45,209 nt of DNA from a virus. A program made the position numbers and the translations under genes. Shown in pieces: positions 44,878 to 45,209 of the stretch. Where the stretch lies: the IMG/VR virus record IMGVR_UViG_3300029787_000080, positions 5,901 to 51,109 of that record; one strand, 5' to 3'. How positions within the stretch are numbered: the stretch's first letter is position 1; the number at the start of each line of letters is the position of its first letter. The notes beneath the pieces were generated by a model. That model worked only from the letters and a program-made list of their open reading frames with translations. It had not been told where the DNA came from and searched no databases.

Positions 44878-45162
44878 ATGAAGAGTTTTTTCCTCCACCC
44901 CACAGTCAATAAGATTTTCTATGTCGTGGGACTAATAACCGTTGCCGTATGGCTGCTCGGCCTTGCCGGGAAAGGCATCTATTACAGTGCCTATCACGGC
45001 GGTCTCATACCGGAAAAATATCAGCATCATAAGTGGGACGACCATCATGATGGCGACAAGTGGCATAAACAATATCGGCGCATGAACAGAGCGTGTGAGA
45101 AGTTCATGGAAGAAAGCGCCGAGGACCAAGAAGCAACAATCACCAAGGAAATCACTGAATGA
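44878..45162 (+). CDS. Small membrane protein with His/Asp-rich cytoplasmic or periplasmic part, 94 residues
   Basis: Behind AAGGAGATG. One membrane helix (IFYVVGLITVAVWLLGLAG, about 13-31), then a His/Asp/Lys-rich segment (EKYQHHKWDDHHDGDKWHKQYRR) and an acidic helical end. The histidine-rich part may bind metal, as may the exported protein at 42660. The stop overlaps the next start (ATGA), so the genes form one operon. Confidence 0.62.
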   Translation: MKSFFLHPTVNKIFYVVGLITVAVWLLGLAGKGIYYSAYHGGLIPEKYQHHKWDDHHDGDKWHKQYRRMNRACEKFMEESAEDQEATITKEITE

Positions 45163-45209
45163 AACAATCCATCATTACGGCTGCTATCATGGCAGCCGCA
45201 TCCCTCCCC
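45159..45209 (+). CDS. Start of an exported or membrane protein (3' truncated by window edge)
   Basis: The first 17 codons (MKQSIITAAIMAAASLP) form a signal-peptide-like start, in an ATGA overlap with the previous stop. It runs off the window. If the sequence is circular, the tail could be the frame at 3-122, but only if one extra base lies at the C-rich junction. Confidence 0.6.
   Translation, partial: MKQSIITAAIMAAASLP

Overview
The window reads as a near-complete or complete genome of a tailed, probably podovirus-like phage of a marine alphaproteobacterium. Capsid and packaging genes are recognisable: small and large terminase, a P22-like portal, a scaffold, a Mu gpT-like major capsid protein, P22 gp4 / T7 gp11-like neck proteins, an S74-chaperoned tail fibre and a three-helix holin. 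The host guess rests on the porin (1030-1998), whose signal peptide and N-terminus resemble Rhodobacterales / SAR116 porins. No DNA polymerase, primase, helicase, RNA polymerase, integrase or endolysin could be recognised on either strand.

Layout. (a) 1-5.8 kb, plus strand, mostly A+T-rich: exported or membrane 'cargo' genes, each often with its own terminator: a peroxiredoxin, a porin, a small outer-membrane barrel, a Rap1a/Tai-like periplasmic protein, a secreted DYFGN-repeat microprotein and membrane peptides. One tiny hydrophobic gene is antisense (4146-4229). (b) 5.9-34.7 kb, minus strand: the virion operon, read from terL (34654) through portal, holin, GroES-like co-chaperonin, scaffold, capsid, a run of very small basic proteins, neck and tail proteins, fibre and large internal virion proteins. 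It contains a decayed tandem duplication near 14.3-14.7 kb and domain modules shared between neighbouring tail genes. (c) 34.9-37.0 kb, plus strand, G+C-rich: small genes and a GP88-like cysteine protein, set between two arrays of GCGCAGG heptamers. (d) 37.3-38.2 kb, minus strand: small terminase and a VRR-NUC-like nuclease, separated from terL by block c. (e) 38.23-38.85 kb: a gene-poor region with a very large perfect-arm inverted repeat and dispersed TGAGACA motifs, a candidate origin or control region. (f) 38.8-42.7 kb, plus strand: about a dozen tiny, overlapping, mostly acidic unknown genes. (g) 42.7-45.2 kb, plus strand: exported and membrane proteins again, running off the window end.

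The right end (signal-peptide start MKQSII...) and the left end (the tail of a membrane protein) look like two halves of one gene if the sequence is circular and one base is missing at the junction. Regions g and a would then form one continuous envelope-directed island of about 8 kb. I regard that island, with its phage-encoded porin, as the most interesting possible system here: it may remodel or protect the envelope of the infected host.
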